Positions 9,148-17,518 of a stretch of DNA of 64,000 nucleotides are shown here, one piece after another. This stretch comes from Arthrobacter oryzae (GTDB lineage: Bacteria; Actinomycetota; Actinomycetes; Actinomycetales; Micrococcaceae), in assembly GCF_003634095.1 (NCBI RefSeq), contig NZ_RBIR01000008.1, forward strand, positions 124,001-188,000, given 5' to 3'. The position numbers and the translations under genes were made by a program. The notes under the pieces are model-generated. The model saw only the letters and a list, made by a program, of their open reading frames with translations. It did not search any database and was not told the DNA's origin. Positions within the stretch are counted from its first letter, which is position 1, and each line of letters starts with the position of its first letter.

Positions 9148-9519
9148 TTAGGGTTCGCCCCTGTGACGTTCATCCCAGCGCTGCTCAAGATTGCTCATGA
9201 ACGAACTCCGCGGCTTCCCCGGCTTGCGTCCGCCGGCCGCTTTGGCCTTTCCCACTGCCGAACTGCGCATGGTGGCGAAATACACGCCGGCGCCCATCAC
9301 CACGAAGCCCAGGACCCCGACAAAGATGTTCTGCATCGACACACCCACCAACAGCAACAGCACCCCTGCGAGCGTAGCTAGAACGCCAATCACCAAGTGC
9401 CGGGTGGACCAGGATCGCCCGGGGACCGATCCCATGGAGCTGGCAAACTTGGGATCGTCTTCATGCAGCTGCTTCTCAAGTTGCTCCAGCAACTTCTGTT
9501 CGTGCTCCGAGAGCGGCAT
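9148..9519 (-). CDS. DUF3040 family small membrane protein
   Basis: A 123-residue protein starting MPLSEHEQKLLEQLE, the hallmark N-terminus of the actinobacterial DUF3040 family. The ATG at 9519 is chosen over upstream codons because GAGGAGG lies 5-6 bases before it. After an amphipathic acidic N-terminal region come two transmembrane helices (about residues 45-65 and 70-90), then a basic C-terminal tail ending RWDERHRGEP. Function is unknown. In actinobacteria it is commonly found just upstream of mraZ, so a link to division or envelope biology is possible but unproven. It has its own terminator. Confidence 0.9.
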   Translation of the reverse strand: MPLSEHEQKLLEQLEKQLHEDDPKFASSMGSVPGRSWSTRHLVIGVLATLAGVLLLLVGVSMQNIFVGVLGFVVMGAGVYFATMRSSAVGKAKAAGGRKPGKPRSSFMSNLEQRWDERHRGEP

Positions 9520-9840
9520 CACGACCTCCTCAAGTCTGCCATCGTCGCAGCGCGACGCGGCCATTGCCCTAATCCCCTAACGCCCGGGATTCCGAAGTGG
9601 TTCCCCATCGCCGTCATTGGCGAAAAGGGGCAATTCAAAAGTCCCGTTCAGGTCTTCAGCTGGCTAGGTCGTTGCCCGTGTGGTCGATCCAGTCGTCCTA
9701 AACCTAGGTATTAATAAGGATAGATTGTCGCGGCCCGTTCTGAAAGACAGTCTTAAGGCCCTGTCATTCCCTGCTGAGGCTTAACGGCGCCGCAAAGCGC
9801 CTAAACGGTGCCTGGTTGACGCCGGCAAGAGCCCGGCGGC
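9520..9840. other. Intergenic region between DUF3040 gene and dinB
   Basis: No credible gene is seen in these 321 bases. A markedly AT-rich island with CCTAGG and the palindrome TATTAATA (about 9702-9722) stands out against the GC-rich background and is probably the DUF3040 promoter. I could not place a confident -35/-10 pair. Confidence 0.4.
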
Positions 9841-11145
9841 TTATTCGGCGTCTCCCCCCGGATCCAGAAGGCGCGCCGGCAGAACGGATTTATTGCCGAA
9901 TTTCCGGGTGACCGCATCGAGGGCCTGTTCGGCGGCACGCCAGTTGTCGTCCCGGCGGTCCAGGCTGAGCTGCAGCGGGGCTTCGGCGGCCACGTCCAGC
10001 TGTTCGGCCCGGATGCCCACGAGCCGGACTGTCATGGGCCGGTCGCCGACGGATTCCAGGAGCTGGACGGCGACGGCATAGAGAAGCTGGGCGCTGTCGA
10101 TGGGGGTGCTCACGGTTCGGCTGCGGGTGATGGTGGAAAAATCCGCGTATCGAAGCTTGAGGGCGACGGTGCGGGCATGCATTCCGGCGCCGCGGAGGCG
10201 TTCCGCAGTACGGTGTGAAAGCCGCAGCAGTTCCCGATGCAGCAGGGCGTCATCCGCCGTGTCCGTGGCAAACGTCTCCTCGGCCCCGATGCTCTTTTCC
10301 AGCCGGACCGGGGTCACCGGCCGCGGATCGATGCCCCAGGAGAGCCGGTAGACGTGCTCCCCCGCGGCGCCGAGGAGCTTGCGCAGAGAGGGCAACGGCG
10401 AGGCCGCGACATCCGCCACCGTCCGGATCCCCCTCCGGGCCAGAACTTCCACGGTCTTGCCGCCGACTCCCCACAGTGCGCTGACGGGAAGGCTATGCAG
10501 GTACGGAACGGTCTCCTCGGGCCGGATCAGCAGCAGCCCGTCGGGTTTGCACCGGGTGGAAGCGATCTTGGCGACGAACTTGCTGGCAGCGATTCCCACC
10601 GAGGCCGTGATTCCCAGTTCCCGGAAAACGCGGGCCCGGATCAGCTCTCCGATCTCCTGCGGCGCACCCAGCCGCCGGATGGCTCCCCCGACGTCGAGGA
10701 AGGCCTCGTCAACGCTGAGCGGCTCCACGAGATCGGTGATGGACCCAAAGATGGCCATGATCTGGCCGGACACTTCGTAGTAGAGCTTGTGGCGGGGCTC
10801 GATGATGACGGCCGAAGGGCACATGCGCGCTGCTACCGCCATGGGCATCGCTGATCTGACGCCGAAGGCCCGGGCCTCGTAGGAGGCCGAGAGCACCACG
10901 GACCGCTCCGCCGGATAGCCCACAATGACGGGCCTTCCCTTGAGCTCGGGCCGGCTGCGCAGCTCCACCGAGACAAAGAACGCGTCCATATCCACGTGCA
11001 TGATGCTGCTGCGCCGCAGTTCCCGCAGTGCGTCCTCGCTCAGTCGCCCAGCGGGCTGGAGATGGCGCTCGCCCGGGAGCTGGGGCTGCAGTTTGGCGGG
11101 CATGGTCGGCTGCGCTCTCTGCTGTTTGTCTGCGTCCGGCCCCAC
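9841..11145 (-). CDS. dinB: DinB, DNA polymerase IV (Y family)
   Basis: DinB is an error-prone translesion polymerase acting at stalled forks. The 434-residue protein has the palm motif HVDMDAFFVSVE (catalytic Asp pair, about residues 50-60), SASYEARAFGVRSAMP near residue 87, LSVDEAFLDVG with the second acidic pair near residue 142, helix-hairpin-helix thumb sequence (LWGVGGKTVEVLARRGI) and a little-finger domain. About 45 residues precede the catalytic domain, so the true start may be internal. No beta-clamp peptide is obvious at the C-terminus. It is divergent from the downstream lipoprotein gene. Confidence 0.95.
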   Translation of the reverse strand: MGPDADKQQRAQPTMPAKLQPQLPGERHLQPAGRLSEDALRELRRSSIMHVDMDAFFVSVELRSRPELKGRPVIVGYPAERSVVLSASYEARAFGVRSAMPMAVAARMCPSAVIIEPRHKLYYEVSGQIMAIFGSITDLVEPLSVDEAFLDVGGAIRRLGAPQEIGELIRARVFRELGITASVGIAASKFVAKIASTRCKPDGLLLIRPEETVPYLHSLPVSALWGVGGKTVEVLARRGIRTVADVAASPLPSLRKLLGAAGEHVYRLSWGIDPRPVTPVRLEKSIGAEETFATDTADDALLHRELLRLSHRTAERLRGAGMHARTVALKLRYADFSTITRSRTVSTPIDSAQLLYAVAVQLLESVGDRPMTVRLVGIRAEQLDVAAEAPLQLSLDRRDDNWRAAEQALDAVTRKFGNKSVLPARLLDPGGDAE

Positions 11146-11218
11146 GTCTTCAATCCTATGCCCGGAGACTGACTAAACTGGAGGCTGATTCCGCTTCAAC
11201 ACCAGGAGGAAAATCCCT

Positions 11219-11746
11219 GTGAAGGTATTTGGACAGCGCAAACGTGCCGCAGCGGCCATCGCGGCGGCAGGCACGTTATTGGCCTTGGCCGCATGCACAC
11301 CTGCCAGCACCGGAACTCCGGCGGCGGGGTCGGCATCGACCCCGGCCGCATCGCCGCAGTCCTCCACCACGGCGCCGCCAAGCCCGTCCGCGGAGCCCGG
11401 CACCTCGGCCACCGTCGGTGCCCTGGTTCCCGGTTTCCCGCAGACGCTGCTGCCGCTGATGCCCGGGGCCAAGGTGGTGTCGTCCAGCTTTGACAAGACC
11501 ACGGTGCCGGCCACCGTGGCCCTCGTCGGCAGCATCAGTGCCCCGGCAGCCAACGTCCTGGCGTTCTACACCAAGGGGCTCGGGGCACACGGCTTCAAGG
11601 CCGTGCCCGGGGACGCCGTGGGCACCGTGCCCTCCAAGGACTTCCTGCGCGGGGACAACGAGACCGTCAACATCTCCATCATGGAGACCGGCGGCGTCTC
11701 CACGTTCACGATCGGCGCGAATGTCGCTGCCGAGTCCGTCAAGTGA
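11219..11746 (+). CDS. Predicted small lipoprotein of unknown function
   Basis: A 175-residue secreted protein. The N-terminus has a basic start (MKVFGQRKR), a hydrophobic core and the lipobox LAAC, so the mature protein should be lipidated at Cys22. An Ala/Ser/Thr/Pro-rich linker of about 35 residues follows, then a globular part of about 120 residues. The GTG start is preceded by AGGAGGAAAA. Its last bases overlap the polyprenyl synthase start (GTGA), so the two are translationally coupled. In M. tuberculosis lppM lies in a comparable neighbourhood, but I do not claim homology. Confidence 0.85.
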   Translation: MKVFGQRKRAAAAIAAAGTLLALAACTPASTGTPAAGSASTPAASPQSSTTAPPSPSAEPGTSATVGALVPGFPQTLLPLMPGAKVVSSSFDKTTVPATVALVGSISAPAANVLAFYTKGLGAHGFKAVPGDAVGTVPSKDFLRGDNETVNISIMETGGVSTFTIGANVAAESVK

Positions 11747-12837
11747 CACTCGCTGAACAGCTGCGGCTCGAGCAGGCGGCATTCGTCGCCTCTGTGGCCA
11801 GCCAGCTCACGGATTTCCTGACCAGCCGGCAGGCCGTGATGTCCGCAATCTCGCAGGACATCGATCCGCTCATGGGCTCGATCTCGAACCTGGTGACGGG
11901 CGGCAAGCGCCTCCGTGCCCTCATGTGCTACTGGGGGTGGCGCGGCGCTGGCGGCGAGGCCGGCGCCGCCGAGGTGGTGACGGCAGGCTCGGCCCTGGAG
12001 CTGTTCCAGGCCGCGGCCCTGATCCACGACGACATCATTGACCGCTCGGATACCCGCCGGGGTGGTCCGAGCGTCCACCGGCGCTTCAGTGACCTGCACG
12101 AGACCCAGGGCTGGGCGCTGGACAGTGAGCGATTTGGCCACGCGGCCGCCATCCTGACCGGCGATCTTTGCTTGTCCTTCAGCGAGGAGTCCTTCACCGA
12201 GATCGGGCACCGTGCGGCCTCCGGCAGCCCGGCGCGGCTGATCTTCAACCTCATGCGCGCCGAAGTGATGGCCGGGCAGTATCTGGACATCCTGGAGGAA
12301 GTTGCCGGGCCCCGGCGCGACCGGGCCGGGGCGGTCAGCCGGGCGCAGTCCATCATCAGGTTCAAGTCGGCCAAGTACTCCACAGAGCACCCTCTCGCCC
12401 TGGGCGGGGCCCTGGCCGGCGCAGGCGATGAGTTGCTGCGCGGCTACTCCGCCTTCGCGCTGCCGCTCGGCGAGGCGTTTCAGCTGCGGGACGACGTCCT
12501 GGGCGTCTTCGGCGACCCGGTCACTACGGGAAAGCCTGCCGGCGACGATCTGCGTGAGGGCAAGCGCACGGTACTGGTGGCATTCGCCCTGGACCAGGCC
12601 TCGCCGGCGGAATCGGAATTCATCGACGCCAAGCTGGGCAGCCCAGATCTGAGCGATGCCGACATCGAGGAGATCCGGCGGATCATCGTGGACTGCGGCG
12701 CGCTCCAGGCGACGGAAGTGCTCATTGACGAATTCGGGAAGGCTGCCTTCGCCGCCCTGGACCTGCTGCCGTTGGAGGAATTGCCCAAGACGGCGCTCCG
12801 CAAGCTGGCGGAGGCCACCGTCAGCCGCGCCTCCTGA
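11743..12837 (+). CDS. idsA: Polyprenyl diphosphate synthase (IdsA-type, trans-prenyltransferase)
   Basis: This enzyme extends allylic diphosphates with isopentenyl diphosphate, feeding quinone, carotenoid or lipid-carrier synthesis. The 364 residues include both aspartate-rich motifs: LIHDDIIDRSDTRRG (near residue 88) and LRDDVLGVFGDP (near residue 248), plus the substrate-binding GGKRLRA near residue 50. Chain length (C15-C20 or longer) cannot be settled by eye. It is coupled to the lipoprotein gene through a GTGA overlap and ends in front of a strong hairpin. Position relative to the wHTH, kinase and aroG genes matches M. tuberculosis idsA2 (Rv2173). Confidence 0.92.
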   Translation: MTLAEQLRLEQAAFVASVASQLTDFLTSRQAVMSAISQDIDPLMGSISNLVTGGKRLRALMCYWGWRGAGGEAGAAEVVTAGSALELFQAAALIHDDIIDRSDTRRGGPSVHRRFSDLHETQGWALDSERFGHAAAILTGDLCLSFSEESFTEIGHRAASGSPARLIFNLMRAEVMAGQYLDILEEVAGPRRDRAGAVSRAQSIIRFKSAKYSTEHPLALGGALAGAGDELLRGYSAFALPLGEAFQLRDDVLGVFGDPVTTGKPAGDDLREGKRTVLVAFALDQASPAESEFIDAKLGSPDLSDADIEEIRRIIVDCGALQATEVLIDEFGKAAFAALDLLPLEELPKTALRKLAEATVSRAS

Positions 12838-12950
12838 GGCCTGCGTCCACGAAACAGTTCCTGCGTCCGGGAATCCCGGCCCGCTCACGGCCACGCTCGG
12901 GTCTGGTGGCAGGATTTCCCGTGCCCGAAGAGACTTTGGACCATACACCA

Positions 12951-12987
12951 CGGGCCGTGCAAAGCGGCATGCGCTTTACACGGCCCG
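12951..12987. terminator. Bidirectional terminator-like hairpin between idsA and the Rv2175c-like gene
   Basis: Arms 12951-12966 and 12972-12987 pair over 16 positions with one mismatch and a 5-nt loop. It lies between two convergent genes, so it may serve both. No long T tract is present. Confidence 0.6.
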
Positions 12988-13039
12988 CAACGGCGCGTCT
13001 TTGGGGGTGCTGTCCGCCGGGAGGGCTGTCAGCCGGCTA

Positions 13040-13393
13040 CTACCAGGCCAGGGACTGGGCCCGGCGGCGGATTTCGGTCTTGCGCCCTTCGCGCAGGGCA
13101 TCGATCGGCCGGCCGCGGAGGGATTCGTCCGGGGTGAAGAGCCAGGTGATCAGTTCCTCATCTGAATATCCGGCGTCCGAGAGGACAATAATCGTGCCCT
13201 TCAAGCTCTCCACGGCGTGGCCGTCCTGGATGAAAGCCGCCGGTACCGAACGGATGCGCCGGTCACCGATTCTGATGGCCGCCAGCGCACGCTCGTCCAG
13301 CAGTGCATGGACTTTGGTAATAGATACGTTCAGTAGCTGTGCGACATCGGGCAGGGGCAGCCATTCGCCCACGAGGCTTTCTACATTACTCAC
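13040..13393 (-). CDS. Rv2175c-like winged/helix-turn-helix DNA-binding protein
   Basis: About 117 residues from GTG 13393 (peptide SNVESLVGEWLPLPDVAQLL). A longer frame to 13498 exists, but its extra 35 residues look unlike the rest. The N-terminal half is a helix-turn-helix (LPDVAQLLNVSITKVHALLD); the C-terminal half carries WLFTPDESLRGRPIDALREG and ends RRRAQSLAW, the characteristic end of the M. tuberculosis Rv2175c family. There Rv2175c is a substrate of kinase PknL, whose gene is adjacent; a Ser/Thr kinase gene is close by here too. No threonine is present near either possible N-terminus, so the mycobacterial phosphosite is not obviously conserved. Target sites are unknown. Confidence 0.85.
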   Translation of the reverse strand: MSNVESLVGEWLPLPDVAQLLNVSITKVHALLDERALAAIRIGDRRIRSVPAAFIQDGHAVESLKGTIIVLSDAGYSDEELITWLFTPDESLRGRPIDALREGRKTEIRRRAQSLAW

Positions 13394-13597
13394 GGATAAA
13401 GATTGCCACGCGGGGTGCCCCGCCGCATAGTCGGGCGCCGGGGAAATGACGTCCGCGGCTGCCGCCGATCGGCCCGGCCGGGAACGCGCCCGGCTCACCG
13501 CGGACCCGCCGGGGGCGCCGTTGGGCCGACACGACGCCGAAATCCGGTTTACGGAATATCAAACAGTTCTTGTGCTAATTACTAATTCGTGAGAGAT
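13394..13597. other. Divergent intergenic region (left part)
   Basis: Together with the repeat array and leader (13598-13699) this is a 306-bp gap. A longer wHTH reading frame covers 13394-13498. Beyond that I see no gene. Base composition drops sharply after 13555, marking the promoter zone of the LysM gene. Confidence 0.5.
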
Positions 13598-13651
13598 TCA
13601 CATGGATCACATTTGTAACAGCTATAACATTTGTCACACTGGTAACACCAG
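13598..13651 (+). promoter_or_regulatory. Six tandem 9-bp repeats (NTMACANNN), MtrA-box-like, with embedded -10
   Basis: Six units in exact 9-bp register: TTCACAtgg, ATCACAttt, GTAACAgct, ATAACAttt, GTCACActg, GTAACAcca. TATAAC at 13624-13629 could be the -10; no good -35 is seen, as in activator-dependent promoters. As I recall, MtrA of M. tuberculosis binds direct repeats of a GTCACAgcg-like 9-mer in front of wall-hydrolase genes. That makes MtrA the leading candidate, but the regulator is inferred. Confidence 0.65.
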
Positions 13652-13699
13652 TTGTACCGGCCTGACCGCAGCGTTGCCGCTGAGAAGAGGATCTTTCCA

Positions 13700-15082
13700 A
13701 TGACAACCGCACGTTCGCCACAGCACCACCCGAGGCCCAGCCTGCCGCTGATCGCGGCGACGACGGCGGCGCTTCCCGCCGTCATGCTTTCCTCGCTGGC
13801 GATCGCCCAGCCAGCCGCGGCCGAGCCGCGGCCGCGCGCCGTTCCGGCGACACTGGCGGCGGCCATGCGAGCCCAGGCGGTGGAGGCAACGTCCGTCAAA
13901 GCGGCAGTAATCCCCGCGGCGTCCGTTCCGGCAACCGTCCCTGGCGCGCTGCGTCCGGCGAAGCTGGCGGCTCCCGCCGTCTACACGATCGCCCGCGGCG
14001 ACACCATCAGCGCCATTGCCGGCCGCTACGGCCTGGACACCAGGGCCGTGCTCACACTGAACAAGCTGCAGGCGAACACCGTGATCTACCCGGGGCAGAG
14101 GATCAAGCTCACGGGCTCGGCGTCGGCGGCTACCAAGGCCGCCCCCGCGCATTCCGCCGCCGCTAAACCGGCCTCCGCCAGTTCCGCCGGCGCGGGCCGG
14201 ATCTACGTCGTGAAATCGGGCGATACCCTGGGCGGCATCGCGGTGCGCCACGGCGTCGGGCTTTCCGAGGTCCTGAAATGGAACGGGCTCAACATGGGCT
14301 CCATCATCTACCCCGGTCAGAAGATCAAGGTTGGCGGGTCCAGCACGGCGGTTCCCTCCGCTCCGGCCGCAACACCCGCCGTCCGCCCGGCGCCGTCGAC
14401 GCCGTCGGGTTCCTACACCATCAAGGCCGGCGACACCCTCTCCGGCATCGCGGCCCGCAACGGCGTCAGGCTCTCGGATGTCCTGTCCGCCAACCGGCTG
14501 ACGGTCTCCAGCATCATCTACCCGGGGCAGAAACTCGCCATTCCAGGCGCGTCGACGATTGCACCGGCCTCGAGCAAGCCGGCCGCCAGCACGCCGCTGG
14601 TTCCCAGCTCGTTCCTCGGGTTCAGCTACCCGGCCGCAGTGGTCACCTCGGCTAACCAGAACAAGGCGCTGCTCAACGCCTCACCGGTCCCCAGCCGCGA
14701 AGAGATGAAGTCAATCGTGGCTGACACGGCACGGCGCATGGGCGTGGACGCGAGCTTGGCCCTGGCCTTTGCCCTTCAGGAATCCGGCTTCAACCAGCGC
14801 GCCGTGTCGCCGGCCAACGCGATCGGCACCATGCAGGTCATCCCGTCCTCGGGCACGTGGGCCTCGGACCTGGTGGGCCGCAAGCTGAACCTGCTGGACC
14901 CGTACGACAACGCCACGGCGGGCATCGCGATCATCCGCCAGCTGGTCCGCACGAGCCCGAACCTGGACGCTGCCGTTGCCGGCTACTACCAGGGTCAGTA
15001 CTCGGTCAGCCAGCACGGCATGTACGAGGACACCAAGGCTTATGTGGCCGCCATCAAGGCCAACAAGAAGCTGTTCGGCTGA
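13700..15082 (+). CDS. Secreted LysM (x3) - lytic transglycosylase (SLT) wall hydrolase
   Basis: A 460-residue exported peptidoglycan enzyme. The ATG at 13700 follows GAAGAGG and gives a signal peptide ending near AQPAAA (residue 37). Three LysM domains follow, starting YTIARGDT, YVVKSGDT and YTIKAGDT (about residues 94, 170, 237), separated by Ala/Ser/Pro linkers. The C-terminal domain is SLT-like: ALAFALQESGFNQRAVSP contains the predicted catalytic Glu, followed by AIGTMQVIPSSG. It should bind and cleave glycan strands during growth or separation. Upstream lies the 9-bp repeat array; a hairpin terminator follows. An Rpf-like role is possible, but the domain looks SLT. Confidence 0.92.
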   Translation: MTTARSPQHHPRPSLPLIAATTAALPAVMLSSLAIAQPAAAEPRPRAVPATLAAAMRAQAVEATSVKAAVIPAASVPATVPGALRPAKLAAPAVYTIARGDTISAIAGRYGLDTRAVLTLNKLQANTVIYPGQRIKLTGSASAATKAAPAHSAAAKPASASSAGAGRIYVVKSGDTLGGIAVRHGVGLSEVLKWNGLNMGSIIYPGQKIKVGGSSTAVPSAPAATPAVRPAPSTPSGSYTIKAGDTLSGIAARNGVRLSDVLSANRLTVSSIIYPGQKLAIPGASTIAPASSKPAASTPLVPSSFLGFSYPAAVVTSANQNKALLNASPVPSREEMKSIVADTARRMGVDASLALAFALQESGFNQRAVSPANAIGTMQVIPSSGTWASDLVGRKLNLLDPYDNATAGIAIIRQLVRTSPNLDAAVAGYYQGQYSVSQHGMYEDTKAYVAAIKANKKLFG

Positions 15083-15160
15083 CCTGCCGCGCGCAGGAGC
15101 CGCCCGAACAGACGTCACCGCACGCTTAGGGCAGGCTCCGGCGCCACGGAGCGTGAGGCT

Positions 15161-15193
15161 ACGGGCCCGGATCGCATGTTGATTCGGGCCCGT
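15161..15193 (+). terminator. Hairpin terminator after the LysM/SLT gene
   Basis: Arms ACGGGCCCG (15161-15169) and CGGGCCCGT (15185-15193) pair perfectly and are followed by TTTCC. It lies about 80 bp past the stop and just before the kinase start. Confidence 0.65.
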
Positions 15194-15219
15194 TTCCGTC
15201 CAGCGACTACGATTGTAAA

Positions 15220-17385
15220 GTGCAGGAATACGTGTCGGACGCTCTCGTCGGGAACCTGGTGGATAATCGCTACCGGGTTCAATCCAGGCTTGCCCGCGGC
15301 GGGATGTCCACCGTGTATCTCGCCACGGACCAGCGCCTTGAGCGCGATGTCGCACTGAAGGTGCTCCATCCCCACCTGGCTGACGACCCACAGTTCCTGG
15401 ACCGGCTGGGGCGCGAAGCCAAGGCGGCGGCACGGTTGTCCCACCCCCACGTAGTGGGCGTCCTGGACCAGGGCGAGGACGGCCGCCTCGCCTACCTGGT
15501 CATGGAGTACATCAAGGGACACACCCTGCGGGACGTCCTCAATGACAAGGGCGCCCTGTCACCGCGGCTGGCCCTGGCGCTGATCGATCCGGTGGTCGAG
15601 GGCCTGGGCGCCGCGCACGCCGCCGGCATGATCCACCGGGACATCAAGCCGGAAAATGTCCTGATAGCAGACGACGGGCGGATCAAGCTCGGCGACTTCG
15701 GACTGGCACGTGCCATCTCAACGTCCACGAGCACCGGCGCCCTGATCGGGACCGTCGCCTACCTCTCCCCCGAGCTCGTCCTGGGCAAGCAGGCGGATGC
15801 CCGCAGCGACATCTACTCGGTGGGCATCATGCTTTACGAAATGATCACCGGCCGTCAGCCGTTCGACGGCGAGGTGCCGATCCAGGTCGCCTACCAGCAC
15901 GTCAATTCCACGGTGGACGCTCCGTCCGTGCGGGTGCCCGGGCTGGCCGCGGAGATCGACGAGCTCGTCCAGTGGTGCACGGACAGGGATCCGGACAAGC
16001 GCCCCGTCGACGGAAACGCGCTCTTGTCCGAACTCCGGCACATCAGGACCAACCTCAGCGACGCCGAACTCGATCTCCAGCCCCCGGCGGCCATCCGCAG
16101 CTCGCTGCCGGCAGCGGCCGCCCCGCCGGGCAGCCCGCACCCGGCGTCGGATGCGCGGGACACCGCCTACGTGCCGGCTCCGCCGGAGATGCCCACCGAA
16201 GCGTACGGCCGGCTCCAGCAGCCCACCGAAACATACGGCAGCCTCCAACGCCCCACCGAGATGATCGCCCGCAACAGCGGCAACCCGACCACCGTCATGT
16301 CCAATGCCCCGCAGCGTCCTGCGTATGGGCCGTTGTCCACCCCGGACGAGGTCGCCTACCCGGGGTCCGGGTACGACGAGGAGGGCGACGTTGCGACCGC
16401 CCCCAGCAAGCGCGCCCAGCGCAGGCTCGATCGGGACGAGGAAAAGGCGCGGCAGCGCGCCGCCGCCACGCCGACCAAGACCCTGCACGAAGGGAACCCC
16501 CGACGCCGCGGGCTGCTGTGGATTGTCCTGATCGTGGTCGCGGCGCTGCTCGCCGCCGTCGCCGGCTGGTTCTTCGGCATGGGACCGGGCTCGCCCGGAA
16601 CGATCCCGCCGGTGGCCAACAAGACGGTTGCCCAGGCCCAGGAGCTGCTCCGGACCGCCGGGTTCCAGTCGACGGTCAAGGATGTCTTCAACGACGACGT
16701 CTCGCCGGGCCTGGTGGTCGGCTCCGAACCGGCTGCCGGCCAGGTCATCCGAAAATTCGAGCCGGTGTCCCTTGCCGTCTCCAAGGGCCCGGAGCTTTTC
16801 CCGCTGCCCGAGCTCACAGGCAAGACCCTGGACGAGGCCAAGAAGGCCCTCAACGGCGCCAAAATGGCTCTAGGGCCGGTCACCGGGACATACGATGAGT
16901 CGGCGCCTGCCGGGACCGTGCTGGCCCAGGTGCCGCACGGTGGAAAGCCGGCCAAGCACGGCACTCCGGTGGGCCTGACGGTCTCGAAGGGCCCGCAGCC
17001 CATTCCGGTTCCCGATGTCCGGGGCCAGGACCGCGGTGACGCCGTGGGTGCCCTTGAGGCGGCCGGGCTAAAGGCCGCGGTCTCCCCGGAGCCCGTCAAT
17101 GACCCCAAGGTTCCCAAAGGCTCGGTGGTGTCGCAGGATCCCGCCTCGGGCAACCTGACCAAGGGCGGAACGGTCACCCTGACCATCTCGAAGGGCCCGA
17201 AGCTGGTCCATGTTCCCAGTTTCATCGGGAAACAGGCCTCGGAAGCCCAGAAGGCCCTGGAGGACCTCGGTTTTACGGTCCAGGTGGACAACATCCTGGG
17301 CGGATTCTTCGGAACAGTCCGGGCACAGGATCCGGTGGACACGAACGTGCCGGAGGGCTCGGTCATCACGCTGACCGTGGTCTGA
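15220..17385 (+). CDS. Membrane Ser/Thr protein kinase with four PASTA domains (PknL-position)
   Basis: A 721-residue eukaryotic-like kinase. The cytoplasmic domain (about residues 13-275) has the glycine loop RGGMSTVYLA, VALKVLHP with the ATP lysine, HRDIKPENV, DFGLA and GTVAYLSPE. A Pro/Ser/Thr-rich linker holds repeated PTExYGxLQ units (about 327-350). One transmembrane helix (about 430-452) precedes four PASTA domains, the modules that bind wall fragments in PknB/PrkC/StkP. Gene order matches M. tuberculosis pknL, but PknL lacks PASTA domains, so orthology is positional only. GTG 15220 has no ribosome site; TACGAT at 15208-15213 lies six bases before it, suggesting a leaderless message. 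Confidence 0.95.
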   Translation: MQEYVSDALVGNLVDNRYRVQSRLARGGMSTVYLATDQRLERDVALKVLHPHLADDPQFLDRLGREAKAAARLSHPHVVGVLDQGEDGRLAYLVMEYIKGHTLRDVLNDKGALSPRLALALIDPVVEGLGAAHAAGMIHRDIKPENVLIADDGRIKLGDFGLARAISTSTSTGALIGTVAYLSPELVLGKQADARSDIYSVGIMLYEMITGRQPFDGEVPIQVAYQHVNSTVDAPSVRVPGLAAEIDELVQWCTDRDPDKRPVDGNALLSELRHIRTNLSDAELDLQPPAAIRSSLPAAAAPPGSPHPASDARDTAYVPAPPEMPTEAYGRLQQPTETYGSLQRPTEMIARNSGNPTTVMSNAPQRPAYGPLSTPDEVAYPGSGYDEEGDVATAPSKRAQRRLDRDEEKARQRAAATPTKTLHEGNPRRRGLLWIVLIVVAALLAAVAGWFFGMGPGSPGTIPPVANKTVAQAQELLRTAGFQSTVKDVFNDDVSPGLVVGSEPAAGQVIRKFEPVSLAVSKGPELFPLPELTGKTLDEAKKALNGAKMALGPVTGTYDESAPAGTVLAQVPHGGKPAKHGTPVGLTVSKGPQPIPVPDVRGQDRGDAVGALEAAGLKAAVSPEPVNDPKVPKGSVVSQDPASGNLTKGGTVTLTISKGPKLVHVPSFIGKQASEAQKALEDLGFTVQVDNILGGFFGTVRAQDPVDTNVPEGSVITLTVV

Positions 17386-17434
17386 GCGGAGCCGCACCCG
17401 GCTCAGGGAAGGCCCCACGAAAGAAGGCCCCACG

Positions 17435-17479
17435 AAAGAAGGCTCCGCCCGGCTGGTACAGCCGGGCGGAGCCTTCTTT
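17435..17479. terminator. Bidirectional rho-independent terminator (20-bp stem) between kinase gene and aroG
   Basis: Arms 17435-17454 and 17460-17479 are perfectly complementary over 20 bp with a 5-nt loop and end in TTT on both strands. Two direct copies of a 15-mer (GAAGGCCCCACGAAA, 17408-17422 and 17423-17437) run into the left arm, which itself begins like a third copy. Confidence 0.9.
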
Positions 17480-17518
17480 GTCAGGACTTCAGTCAGCGCT
17501 GCGGGTCAGCGCAGGGGT

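Noticed and set aside
13590..13604. CRP-like dyad GTGA-GAGAT-TCAC upstream of the LysM/SLT gene
   Set aside because: The spacer is 5 bp rather than the 6 bp of CRP/GlxR sites, and the right half is better explained as the first unit of the 9-bp repeat array.
13652..13699. c-di-AMP (ydaO-type) riboswitch before the LysM/SLT gene
   Set aside because: The leader after the -10 is only about 65 nt, too short for the motif, and I could not fit the conserved elements.
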